Shown piece after piece: positions 46,625-57,860 of a stretch of DNA of 64,000 nucleotides (positions are counted from its first letter, which is position 1; every line of letters begins with the position of its first letter). Made by a program: the position numbers and the translations under genes. Source of the DNA: Ectocarpus siliculosus (Eukaryota; Sar; Phaeophyceae; Ectocarpales; Ectocarpaceae); contig FN649738.1 in the NCBI GenBank assembly GCA_000310025.1, positions 205,386-269,385 on the forward strand. Reading direction: 5' to 3'. A model generated the notes under the pieces. It was given only the letters and a program-made list of their open reading frames with translations. It had not been told where the DNA came from and ran no database searches.

Positions 46625-49600
46625 TCAGGGCCCACAGCCGCTTTCTTTCTTCACGTGTGGTACCTTGAAAGAGGCGCTGTCCTGGACACACTCACTCTTC
46701 ACCACAGGTTTCTCCGCGGCCACCGGGAGCGGGAACTGGAAGGGTGCGTCCGCTAGGACACCGTCAACCTTGACTTCCGTTTTCACCTGGGAATTAGGAA
46801 ACCCCAGGTGAACTACAAGAGTTGTCGGCCGTTGAGATGGACAATCGAATTGTACCACTGCTATCCGAGACAGCCACAACCGCCCACCCGCTCCTTCCCA
46901 GTGTCTTTTATCGCGTCCCTCCTGCACGCCCTCCTCCACGCCTTGCTCGGCCAAGGGTTGTCGCCTTCGGTGATCAACAGACACGAATGACAACATAAGC
47001 GAGATGATGCCTGACTCGTTGCAAAACAACTGAAGCGAAGACAATACTGGCGTTTCGGTCCAAGGAGACATGCAACTTGCTGCCATGCCGACACATGTTC
47101 CTTTACCTTCATATGCGAGGCCCCCGCGGAGACATTGCCGCCTTCTTTCTTCACGTGTGGTACCTTGGAAGAGGTGCCATCCTGGACACACTCACTCTTC
47201 ACCGCAGGTTTCTCCGCGGCCACAGGGAATGGGAACTGGAAGGGTGCGCCCGCTAGGACACCGTCAACCTTGACTTCCGTTTTCATCTGAAAAAATGTGG
47301 AGAACCCCAGGTGAGTTGCTAGAGCAGTCAGCCGTTGAGATAGACAATCGATATGTACCACTGCTATCCAAGATTGTGATAGCAAGTCGACGACCGTCGA
47401 GTTGCATTATTGAAGCTTTCAGGTTTTCCCAACGGGGCTGGGGGATGGGAATGGATTTTTCACCGACCCACAAGCAGACATCGAACGATGAGACTGAAGC
47501 AAGGCATGATAAGATCAATGTGTGATGAGAAATGAGAGTAAGATGTGGTGGTGCGTGGACGAGTGGCACGGAGGGGGTGAATACCTGCGGGGCCCAGTCA
47601 CGGGCACGGCAAGTAAACACCTCTCCCAGCCTTAGAGAGCAGAGAAAAGGTGCCCTCACCGCTCTGAACCACCGGAGGCCTGTCACATAGGCACTGCAGC
47701 AAACATCAGGGGCATGCCCATTGCCTCACATCAAGGGGCAGCGCCCATCGTCTCATATGTAGCAGCCGGGTGCACGGATTGTCTCTTATTCAGCAAGAAA
47801 CAAAACGATTGCGGTTGACGTTGTTGTGGGGACCCCACAAAACGAAGGGAACGGAGAGAAGACAAGACATTGATTCTAAAGATGACACTCATCCTCGTCC
47901 CTCGCCGGCGGGGGGTCTCAGGAGCTTGGCTAGGAGGCGGTATCTGGGGTGGACCTGCTCTGCCGCACCTCGGCGGAGTTTCTGAGGGAGCTGGCCGAGA
48001 TGGACATTGGCGGCGGTGGCGGGAGAGTGCTGGCGTCGTTCGTGCGAGGCGTCTACCGCTGACCCACCAGAACCGGTCAGACATGTGTATCGAATGGCGA
48101 TATTGGACATAAACAGTACCATTACTGCTGATAGTCTCACTCAGCAACAAACAACTAACAGTTGCCGTTGCGGACTGTCGACTTTCTTTCTCTGTGGTAA
48201 GTAGTGACAACACTAGATCATGACTAAGCACCACGCATCTCAATACGCTTCCCGTCCGCGCTGGATGCGTACCGCTTGACGAGCAAGGCGTTGACCGTTG
48301 TCACAGCTCACCACGTACGTGAGATTGTGCTGCCATCGACCCTACATCATCGCTCAGATTACGTACTTCGTCTACGTGGCAGCCTAAAGTAACGTACTAC
48401 GCAGCAAGACACTCAGGTTACGATGCAACGCAGCAAGACAATAAAAAATACACCCGGCGGACCGTCTGTTGTTGTTTGTCTCTTCAACCGCTGCTGTTCA
48501 TGGATGGCGACACAGACAACAAAGTGAGAGACGTGCATCACCACCTACGAGAGCAACACATGCTGACCCAAGGCGACAGAGACAATAAAAATAACGAGCC
48601 TTGCAGCACATTCGGAGGGGATACAGAAGCCGCATGTGTACAACAGTCACTCAGCAAGAAAATCAAACGAAAAAAAAAAAACTTGTGGCGCGCAGCACGC
48701 AGGACCCTCTTTTCTCTGTTCAACGGGCCGTTGCCATGGCGAAACAGACAAGGAACAGTCAAGGCCGGGCCGTGTCGGCCACAGGAGGTGAAAATTGCAT
48801 ACACTCGGGGAGGGGTCATGGTTGGCGATTGCCTGCCGAACCATACTTGAGGCGCCACGAGGTTCGCACTGTAGCTCGGCACCAGTACTTAAGACCGTGT
48901 CGCACAAGGGGTGGGGAATGCGAATGAAAGTTTAACCCACCAACCCTCCAATATCGAACGACGCTGAAGCTTCAGAACTGGCACACCTCCCTACCTGCTC
49001 CTTTCCAGTCCCTATATCTTGTCCCTCCGCCACGCCTTGCTCGGTCGTTTTTTTCGCCTTCGGTGATCGACAGACACGAATAACAACATAAGCGAGATGA
49101 TGCCTGACTCGTTGCAAAACAAAGCTAGCAAGGAAAATACCCACGTTTCGGTGCAAGAAGACATGCAACTTGCTGCTATGCTCGACACATGTTCCTTTAC
49201 CTTCATATGCGAGGCCCCCGCGGAGACATTGCCGCCTTCTTTCTTCACGTTTGGTACCTTGGAAGAGGTGCCATCCTGGACACACTCACTCTTCACCGCA
49301 GGTTTCTCCGCGGCCACCGGGAACGGGAACTGGAAGGGTGCGTCCGCTAGGACACCGTCAAACTTGACTTCCGTTTTCACCTGAAAAAATGTGGAGAACC
49401 CCAGGTGAGTTGCGAGAGCAGTCAGCCGTTGAGATAGACAATCGATATGTACCACTGCTATCCAAGATTGTGATAGCAAGTCGACGACCGCCGTTGCATT
49501 ATTGAAGCTTTCAGATTTTCCCAACGGGGCTGGGGGATGGGAATGGATTTTTCACCGACCCACAAGCAGACATCGAACGATGAGACTGAAGCAAGGCATG

Positions 49601-52600
49601 GTAAGATCAATGTGTGATGAGAAATGAGAGTGGGATGTGGTGGTGCGTGGACGAGTGGCACGGAGGGGATGAATACCTGCGGGGCCCAGTCACGGGCACG
49701 GCAAGTAAACACCTCTCCCAGCAGAAGAGAGCAGAGAAAAGGTACCCTCACCGCTCTGAACCACCGGAGGCTGTCACATAGGCACTGCAGCAAACATCAG
49801 GGGCATGCCCATTGCCTCACATCAAGGGGCAGCGCCCATCGTCTCACATGTAGCAGCCGGGTGCACGGGTAGCCTCTTATTCAGCAAGAAACAAAACGAT
49901 TGCGGTTGACGTTGTTGTGGGGACCCCACAAAACGAAGGGAGCGGAGAGAAGGCAAGACATTGATTCTAAAGGTCACTTCATCCTCGCCCCTCTGACCCA
50001 CCAGAGCCGGTCAGACATGTGTAACGAATGGCGATATTGGACATAAACAGTACCATTACTGCTGATAGTCTCACTCAGCAACAAACAACTAACAGTTGCC
50101 GTTGCGGACTGTCGACTTTCTTTCTCTGTGGTAAGTAGTGACAGCACTAGATCATGACTAAGCACCACGCATCTCAATACGCTTCCCGTCCGCGCTGGAT
50201 GCGTACCGCTTGACGAGCAAGGCGTTGACCGTTGTCACAGCTCACTACGTACGTGAGATTGTGCTGCCATCGACCCTACATCATCGCTCAGATTACGTAC
50301 TTCGTCTACGTGGCAGCCTAAAGTAACGTACTACGCAGCAAGACACTCAGGTTACGATGCAACGCAGCAAGACAATAAAAAATACACCCGGCGGACCGTC
50401 TGTTGTTGTTTGTCTCTTCAACCGCTGCTGTTCATGGATGGCGACACAGACAACAAAGTGAGAGACGTGCATCACCACCTACGAGAGCAACACATGCTGA
50501 CCCAAGGCGACAGAGACAATAAAAATAACGAGCCTTGCAGCACATTCGGAGGAGATACAGAAGCCGCATGTGTACAACAGTCACTCAGCAAGAAAACCAA
50601 ACGCAAAAAAAAAACTTGTGGCGCGCAGCACGCAGGACCCTCTTTCTCTGTTCAACGGGCCGTTGCCATGGCGAAACAGACAAGGAACAGTCAAGGCCGA
50701 GTCGTGTCGGCCACAGGAGGTGAAAATTGCTTTCACTCGGGGAGGGGTCATGGTTGGCGATTGCCTACCGAACCATACTTGAGGCGCCACGAGGTTCGCA
50801 CTGTAGCTCGGGACCAGTATTTTAGACCGTGCCGCACAAGGGGTGGGGAATGCGAATGAAAGTTTAACCCACCAACCCTCCAATATCGAACGACGCTGAA
50901 GCTTCAGAACTGGCACACCTCCCTACCTGCTCCTTTCCAGTCTCGATATCTTGTCCCTCCTCCTTGCCTTCCTCGGTCGTTTTTTTCGCCTTCTGTGATC
51001 GACAGACACGAATGACAACGTAAGCTAGATGATGCCTTTCACTTTCCAAAACAACTGAAGCGAAGAGAATACCAATGTTTCGGTGCAAGAAGACGTGCAA
51101 CTTGCTGCTATGCTCAAACACCTGTTCCTTTACCTTCATGTGAGAGGCCTCCGCGGAGACATCGGCTCCCTCTCCCTTCCGCTGCTTCTTGCCGTCACCC
51201 CCGGGTGCGCTGGAGTCGGGCGAATTGGATCGCGCCCGTTTCGGTCCGCGCTTACCCACTGCAGGAATGGCTGGTAAGGATGAACGAAGGTGAAATTTAG
51301 ATAGTGCCAGCACTTCTTGCACGATCGTTTGTGGCCTGTGGGGCGGCCGTGACTCTATCACCAAGATAATGGGTAGCAAAGCAAGTCAATACGAGGAATG
51401 GTTAACTCACTTTCGTCGCCCGAGGATTCGTCGCTGGCGAATTCTTGGCCGGCGGATTCGTCGCTGGAAATCTCGACGTCGGCCCAATACTGAAACTCTG
51501 ATCGCTCTTCCTTGGCGCTTCTGGCCGCGATGCTGCAAGACCACTGTTGCTCTGCTAGATTGCGTTTAGCTTTTCTGACGGTACGACGCGATAGCTTCTT
51601 CAGAGAGTCCACACCAACAACAAGACCCGCGACCCTTGCTTCCATGGCATCATCACCATCGCAAACGATCAACCCCAGCTCGCTTATGATCGAAGTGGAG
51701 CGGGTGGTGACGTCGGCGTCAATAGCTTGCGCGCATCGAGAGTCGTGTTCGAAAAACCCTCGAACCTGCTTTTTCATCTGATACTCTTGGATGTATTCCG
51801 CCTTAGACTGTTGGAGAAATCGAAACATTTAGACAAGCAACGAACCTCCATTTAGTTGATTTGGGCTAGTCAGGGCTTCCTCTCCCGGAATTAGTTTACC
51901 GTTGCCACACCACCCTTCGATTTTCAGCAACCTCCAAACTCCCACAAGGAGCACATCGTACACTTAGAAAACAGGCACGGCAACAATTCTCAAGCCTAGG
52001 CGATTCAGTCTCTGTTGCAAAAACAAAAATCAGGTATTTGACGCACAGTAATGTGACCCTAGATCTCCGCAAATTGGTTTCTTTTTAAAGTAGCGATTTG
52101 CTTTCCTTCTCCAAAGACCGAGTTACGGTTTCGACAGCGAGGTCGATTTCGATAGCGTGGTGGACGGTACCGTGCAAAGCAACATGTCCTTGGCCTTCTC
52201 TGTATTCAAAGTCATGTTCGTTAGTCGATGCCAGATTATACGCCAGACTGACGCTACACAACCACGCAAGATGTTGGGCAGCTCCCCCGCGGCCCGGCTG
52301 CAAAGCAACCATCTCATCGCCCGTCTTACAGTATGTGTGCGCACCGTCAGGGCCTCGGCTTGATTGGTGCATGCAATGTTGCGTTCAATGGCGTGCCCAA
52401 AAGGCAAAAGGTTCTCACAGGACAATGGGATAACACATTCGAACGGTTTGCGAGTCAACGCGTGCAGGACGACGACACTCGAGCACACTCCTGAGAATTC
52501 GTGTGACAAAGGCCGGCCGCGCTTGTCTTTCATCCCGACATCCATATCTTCTTTGTGTGCAGCAGTGGTAATGTTGCAGACAAAATATCCACCAAACATC

Positions 52601-54354
52601 TTCCGACTAGCCCTTGTCATTTTGATGCCTCCTGTTACGTCGTGTTTACCCCCCTTTCACCGTGGAGGCACCTCGCCTACAGAACGGGTCCGCGATAGAG
52701 AAATGTCAAAGTCGGGTCGAGGCTCGATTTCGTCGAGTATATTTAGACGTCGTCGCCACCTAGAGCACAGGGTACTCCAGACGGAATGTAGGGGTCCACT
52801 GCTAACCAGTGCTTGTTTTCTTAACCTCATCTTCCTACGTTTTGTTTTATCTCACCTTAGACCTGGGGAGCCAACTATACGTCGTCCGCTCGCAGTTTGC
52901 ATTCATGTGCTTCTTCGTGGAGGCCTTGTCGTTCCGAATGTGCGGGGGAACAACGTGAGTACACGTAACACACGCCAGGCACAACAGCACCTAGGGCTCC
53001 CTCACAGAAGGATGGGTGCGGGGACGGCTACGCTCTCCTGGAATGAATGCGTTTTCCCTTTGCTGGTTGCTTCAAAACTAGCGAGATACCAAGAGTTACC
53101 AATTCCGGAGCACCTCCGAACCTCAGGCAGGGGTACACCACCAGCTATGCAAACATCACAACGTATAACTCAGTGGCACAGGTTTACCCTTAACCCTAAC
53201 CCTAGGTCCAGTAGGTGACCTGGCACACACGAACTGCGATATTTGCGTAAAATATGCCCACACAATGTGCAAAGCGACAATGTCGTGCGTACTCAAGAAT
53301 TAATGTCGTGTGTTGTACCCACAAACTATTCGACTTCACGCTCGCGGAGGGAAAGTTGCGGCTGAATCCTTCTCGCCATGTAAACGTTAGGGCAAGCACC
53401 GCAGAAGGAGGTGAAAAATGAATCTGTGTGGCTTTCCTCCTATGTGACCCCGGCTGGTGTGTCCAGAATTGTGCTGCAAGGTGTGATGATCGACGTCCAG
53501 AATTAATCGGGATGGAGATAAACAAAGTCGCGAGCGTAGTTTTTCTCCACAAACTAAGTGACCATCGCAAGAACAGCAATGAACATTCATTTCTTCTCTC
53601 GTGCAACGAGCACGCGCATTGCAGGCGCAACTGCTGTCCGTCGGGTCAGGTCGTACGTCCCCCCTGTCGTGGCTATACAGACAGCAGCGATACGAATACG
53701 AACACGCATTGGGAGACAATGGTGTACGACTTCTGGCTTGTTTACCACCCTTTCAGAAGAAACACACCTCGAGTCAAAACCCTCTCACTTTCAAGGCAGA
53801 GCTGGTGTGATTCTTTTCCCCCAGAGCTTCTTGAGCCACTCGAACCCTCTCGCTGGATAGCTTCCTAAGCGCGTCCACGTCATCGATGAGCTCGTGTACG
53901 CTTCGACCTATCGCACGGATGCACTCGATAACCTCCTTACTCCATAGCGAACCATGACCGTAAAATGCGATCGCTCCCAGCGCCACTTGGATCGGTCCGG
54001 AATGGGTAGAGATGGATTCGGCAGCAGCTTGCGCACGCGAAAGGGCTTCCTTCTTGCGGCGCACGACCTTTCAAACAAGCACAAGAGAGAACGACAACGC
54101 GATGCCGAATGATAAGCTATCCTTGGTCACCCGTGGCAAGCACACACAAGTAAACGAAGGCCTCCTGTGAGTCACCTGTCGAACCCCCCGCTGTTGCCTC
54201 GCTCCTCGCCCCAAAAACAACTGTACCAGCTCACATCTAATGTTTTGCCCTCTGGCAGACTCTCCCCCGCTGGCAGGCTCTTGCGTGAGGCCACGTTGTC
54301 GTTGTGAGGCTTTCCATCGCTGGAACCGGTTGGCGCTCCCTCATCCCCCCGTCC
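46625..54354 (-). CDS. Lysine-rich nuclear-type protein with repeated psi-K-x-E exons
   Basis: Seven exons: 54354-54235, 54067-53789, 51807-51411, 51258-51134, 49380-49201, 47286-47107 and 46786-46625. All are GT-AG and in phase, at least 480 residues; the start exon is not found. Exons 1-3 give a helical region (RRKKEALSRAQAAAESISTH) and an acidic Ser/Asp tract (EISSDESAGQEFASDESSGD). Exon 4 adds likely nuclear signals (GKRGPKRAR, KKQRK). Exons 5 and 6 are near-identical 60-residue repeats and exon 7 a shorter one. Each holds V/MKTE, VKSE and VKKE, matching the SUMO consensus psi-K-x-E. The repeat exons sit in a 1.9-kb tandem duplication. Function unknown; a nuclear SUMO substrate is inferred. 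Confidence 0.7.
47934..48062 (+). other. Candidate plus-strand terminal exon nested in an intron
   Basis: After an acceptor (TTGGCTAG) one frame reads EAVSGVDLLCRTSAEFLREL, AEMDIGGGGGRVLASFVRG and VYR, then TGA. It is 42 codons and strongly protein-like. It is on the opposite strand to the host gene, within the segment present only in tandem unit 1. No upstream exon was found, so it may be a captured gene fragment. Confidence 0.35.
48063..48990. other. Intron sequence, no gene
   Basis: Intron of the lysine-rich gene. A plus-strand open frame (48476-48850) recurs in unit 2 (50410-50859) simply because the DNA is duplicated. Its C-terminal part changes frame between copies at an A run. Confidence 0.55.
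52085..52628 (-). pseudogene. Frame-shifted ORF inside an intron
   Basis: The 5' half (from the Met at 52620) reads MTRASRKMFGGYFVCNITTA, HEFSGVCSSVVVLHALTRKP and ERNIACTNQAEALT. About 52340 the coding signal moves by one base and continues as CKTGDEMVALQPGRGGAAQH, LASTNEHDFEYREGQGHVAL and ETVTRSLEKESKSLL, then stop at 52085. Together about 170 codons. A donor-like GTAAGACG lies near the break, so an alternative exon end is possible. It sits in the intron between exons 2 and 3 of the lysine-rich gene on the same strand but does not fit its phase. Family not recognised. Confidence 0.45.
53184..53205 (-). repeat. Interstitial telomere-like repeat
   Basis: TACCCTTAACCCTAACCCTA, two near-perfect CCCTAA units plus a variant, unlinked to the segmental copies. 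Confidence 0.6.
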
Positions 54355-54479
54355 CTGCGTAACACAACGCACCTATTGAGTAGCTTTGTGCGTGGGTGCC
54401 TCGGCGCGGGGTCCCGTGACGGGAAACAAAAGGTGCCAGCAGCTGGGTACTGCCAACGGTAATAATGTAGAAACTATCC

Positions 54480-54680
54480 GCGGGCGTGAAAGCCCTCCAA
54501 CGTGGTGGAGCGTGGAAGCTCGTGTATAATATAGTTGTGGCGTGGAAGCCGGGTGGCGTGGAAGCCCTGATGTAAAGGTATATGTAGGGACGTGGGAGTC
54601 CTGAAGGCGTGGAAGCCGGGTTGGCGTGATAGCCGGAGTATGGGCGTGGAAGCCGGGATTGGCGTGAGAGCCGGGAAAAA
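54480..54680 (+). repeat. Short imperfect repeat GGCGTGGAAGCCGGG
   Basis: About eight irregularly spaced copies of GGCGTGGAAGCC, some with GAGAGCC or GATAGCC. On the minus strand this creates a false repeat-rich open frame (54373-54948). Confidence 0.75.
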
Positions 54681-55984
54681 GGACTTGATTATACACAGAA
54701 AAAGGAAGTAAGGAACCACAAGCCACGCACACAAATTCCGTTGTAGATACCCATACCCTCAAACCTGCAATATGTGATAAAGTTGGTACCACCAAATCTA
54801 ATCCATAGCAACTATTGAACCCCCAAACTCCCCGCCCCATCTGCTCGGAAAATTCTTGCTCGCAACAATCTGTTGATGCTGTGAGTATATCCAACAGAAC
54901 CGACGACAAGACGACGAGAAACGAGAGAGGGCTAGAAAAAGCTGTCAACCTTCACTCGCGTAAGACCAGGCTGTCTGTTGTTGTTCTATTCGGCCCCTTA
55001 CCTCTGCATTTTGCGTGGAAAACGCCCAGCATATTTTCTCACCAGAGAGTAGTTCAGCTTCACGACAGGAACGGTCCGTCTGTTCATGACGTACGTACGC
55101 CGTCTTCCAGCCTAAGCCCTTGGCTCTTCGGCTCCTTGAGAAATCGTCCACAATTCAAGGAAAAACATTTTCGACGGGGTTAAACTCAACCAATTAAATG
55201 CGTTTGCGGGGGGTGAAACAGCTTGTTGAGACAGCCAGCCGTTGTTTCCGATAGTTCGCGATGCATGTGCGGCTGCTTACAGATAGAAAATCCCGACAGG
55301 TAAGAATAGCCTTTAACTCGTGCTCCCCCCTGCGAGTGCAGCTGATGAACAGTGATGAGAGAAAGACAATTGCACTGCATATGTCACGTGCCATGGTATC
55401 CTTGCTTCAGCCGTGCTTCATTTCAGATAAACGTTAATGAAACTGCTGTCGGAACCCACAGTAGTGTGCGTTGTTTCCAGTAGCGAAAGTTGCACACAGT
55501 AGACGGTGTGTTCGGTTCCCGTTTGCACTGTCTCTGCTATCTCGCACGCGTGGCACCTGGGTGACCTTGCCCGCCACCGAAATTTCTCTATTCATATCTT
55601 GGGGCAACTCGTTGATTCTGACGATGACACCCGCCCCAACCACCACAGAGATAGGCATTGTGCGTGCGCGTAATGCTGCGCTCGTGGCTGATATGTACTT
55701 CGTCGTGTTGGCCTATGCCTTTGTCTCGCTAATGGTCTCTCGAGAAATGTTCTCTGAGAGCAGGTACGCCCTCGATCTTCTGGAAGTAAAACAGTCCAAA
55801 CTACAAAAACAAGTGTAGTTGGTCTCCCCCCCCGGTGTTCGCCATCGGGGTTGGGTTTTTGTCGGTTTGAAACGACGTTGTAAAACGAGCCGATAACTTC
55901 GTGAACTCGGCAACCAGGTGACCGCTTTTTTGTTTCATTTGCCTCTGTTTTTTATCTGCGTAACCATAGCGGTGGCCGAGTAGA
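54681..55984. other. No certain gene; ambiguous frames at 55434-55818
   Basis: Around 55560-55815 a plus frame (EIGIVRARNAALVADMYFVV and onward, with a hydrophobic helix) and a minus frame (GVIVRINELPQDMNREISVA) both look protein-like. No splice model decides between them. Upstream exons of the minus-strand lysine-rich gene could lie here. Confidence 0.35.
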
Positions 55985-56095
55985 TTGTGTAGTGTGGGGT
56001 CGAGAACCCTCACTCCGCGCAAAGGGGATGATCGCACCACGTTGTGTTCAATTGGGCAAGCACCCTCGAGGCAGCTACACGATGCTTTTAAATGT
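55985..56095 (+). repeat. Dispersed repeat, copy 2
   Basis: Matches 26490-26605 in the same orientation, as described there. Confidence 0.75.
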
Positions 56096-56174
56096 GGGTG
56101 GGGGGCGAATTTGTCCTTGTTGCCGAGGCAATATTGGCTGAGGCATGTGAGAGCCTGGTCCGGTGAGAACTCGG

Positions 56175-56605
56175 CGTGCTCCGTCCCGGCTTGGTAGGGA
56201 TGCGACGTCAATGGTTCTAACGACTACGGCAGCACGACTTGAGTATACTCCCCCCCCCTTCACGTAGTCGCGGAATGTCCGTTGTACAACGAGAGGTGTC
56301 CGTTGTACAACGAGAGGGAAGTGTACATGACTGAGCTGGGAAAAGTAGAGGGAAGGTGCAGGGAGGTGTTTGAGGTATGGAATAGCCAGGAGAAGAAGAA
56401 GGTAGCTGTATTGGGGCATGCGAAGTGGGTTCAAAAGGCGGGAAGTCATCTCGATAGGATAGATATAATAGGGAAGACATTTTTGAGCCACCTTTGATGT
56501 CAAAGTAGGAAGGAACGATTGGCCATCGGTGATCGGTCCTGTGGGAACAATGCTCCGTCCTCTCGAGGACACATGGCCCATGTTCTAACCACTAAGACAT
56601 GCAAA
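56175..56605. repeat. tRNA-like SINE fragments and 21-bp direct repeat
   Basis: 56175-56270 matches 30850-30945 and, inverted, 29218-29270. 56276-56317 holds two copies of TGTCCGTTGTACAACGAGAG. 56508-56605 read on the minus strand shows TCTTAGTGGTTAGAAC and TTGTTCCCACAGG, like the A box and T arm of a tRNA, and matches 31385-31462. Confidence 0.5.
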
Positions 56606-56924
56606 ACATAAGAGTACGCGCCGACCTTTTCGGCCCTAAGGCATTGAGGGGTTCTTGCCAATCGACCTTGGTTTTGACTGATTTCAAAATGACCGAGGAA
56701 GGAGCAATCACACACGACACACGTAATACCCGTTGGTAAGTGTTGCCCAATGAATATCCGTGACTTGTCACAAAGAGAAGCGGTTGGGACTTGTCATTGC
56801 CAGGGCATCACATTGTCTACCTCCATACGCGTTCGCTCAGACCACGACGAAAAGTCCCGGGATACCCACAAAAAAGCAGGACAACACCGTAGTCGGTATT
56901 TGTTTTGCACATGGTCACGGTGCG

Positions 56925-57480
56925 GTGTGGTGTGGTGCGGTGCGGTGCGATGCGTTGCCTTGCGGCGCGGTTTAAACACGTCGCGCGGTTTTTCTACGGT
57001 GCGTTTTTTGTTACTCCATGATAATTACCACAAACAGCGACGGCGTTGGAAACGGTGAACAGTCGAAGAAAAACCGCCGAGTCTACGGTGTCAGTAATAA
57101 ATGGCTGGAATATCGGACATTTCGTGCAAATTCGTTGGGTATTGGCCATCGAACGTTGATTTGTGTGCGCTTTGTGCTGTGCATGGAGAAGTGTGTGGGC
57201 CTTCTCATCGATCAAAACAAAAAAAACGACCAAACACCGTTTGCGGTTATCCATGCAGATACACGTCTCGCTCGTATTGAAAGAAATCAGGCATGTCCAT
57301 GGTGCGGTTTGTTCGACGGTGTGAACCGCACAGCACCGCACCGTCACGTTTCGAGAAGAAAAAAACGCACCGCACAGCACCGCAGCGCACCGTCAGTTTT
57401 GGGGACAGCACAAATCACACCGCACCGCATCGTGGGAATTCATACGGAACCGTAGATAGATACGGTTTAATCACGGTGCG
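56925..57480. repeat. Inverted GC-rich CGGTGCGG low-complexity repeat
   Basis: Left block 56925-57005 is built from GGTGCGGTGTGGTG-type units. Right blocks near 57300-57440 are the complement (ACCGCACCGCA, GCACCGCACAGCACC), with a plus-strand GGTGCGGTTTGT at 57300 and 57474. The spacer is AT-richer. It resembles a fold-back element or satellite remnant. No gene. Confidence 0.6.
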
Positions 57481-57860
57481 GTTTGTCCTACTCCGTCGCC
57501 AAAGTTGCGGTAAAAAATGCAGAAAACAATGCAGAAAATAGGTAGTTGTAACAGCCGCAGCTTAGCCACGGTTTTCCCATGCAGACACACACTACACCAA
57601 GAAAGGCGAAAAAAAGCTGCACCTGTCCAAGCTACTCGTGCAGGAGAGCAAGATTAAGTGTGGTTGTCGAACAGCAACAGAGGCAAGTGAGGAATGTAGC
57701 TGCTGTCGTTTGTGATGCATGCGTGTTGTAGGCCCTTACCATGAACGAAATATTACACTGCTGTGTAGCTCTTGTGTCTCAGTTTCTGGCCGGCAAGCGG
57801 CCGAAATTTGTCTTCGGCGGCCTCCATGTACAGCACAATGTGCACACTACTTACTTGAGG
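57481..57860. other. No gene recognised
   Basis: Short frames only between the GC-rich repeat and the fold-back element. Confidence 0.4.

Larger units (their letters stand above)
39194..47513 (+). repeat. Segmental duplication, copy B
   Basis: Direct copy of 5825-15862 about 23 kb downstream. Relative to A it lacks the piggyBac-like element and about 1 kb of the cysteine-rich gene. It gains a SINE (40848-41153) and a 119-bp element (43522-43640). At its right end it is continuous with the lysine-rich repeat gene, so B may be the ancestral location and A the daughter. Confidence 0.9.
46885..50925 (-). repeat. Tandem duplication of about 2 kb carrying a repeat exon
   Basis: Unit 1 (about 46885-48990) and unit 2 (about 48990-50925) align over nearly their whole length, each with one 60-codon exon. 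A third partial unit (50925-51135) reaches into exon 4, whose end (VSAEASHMK) matches the repeat exon end (VSAGASHMK). Unit 1 contains about 150 bases (47900-48060) missing in unit 2. The duplication lies within the gene and multiplied its coding repeat. Confidence 0.85.

Noticed and set aside
48476-48850. Plus ORF repeated at 50410-50859
   Set aside because: Conserved only because the DNA is duplicated; the frame changes at an A run between copies and it lies in introns.
52364-53218. 284-codon plus-strand ORF
   Set aside because: It is partly antisense to the better minus-strand coding signal at 52085-52628, and its content is Arg/Ser/Pro-rich without domain features.
54373-54948. 191-codon minus ORF with repeated PGFHA-like segments
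   Set aside because: Produced by the GGCGTGGAAGCCGGG DNA repeat; no splice or domain support.
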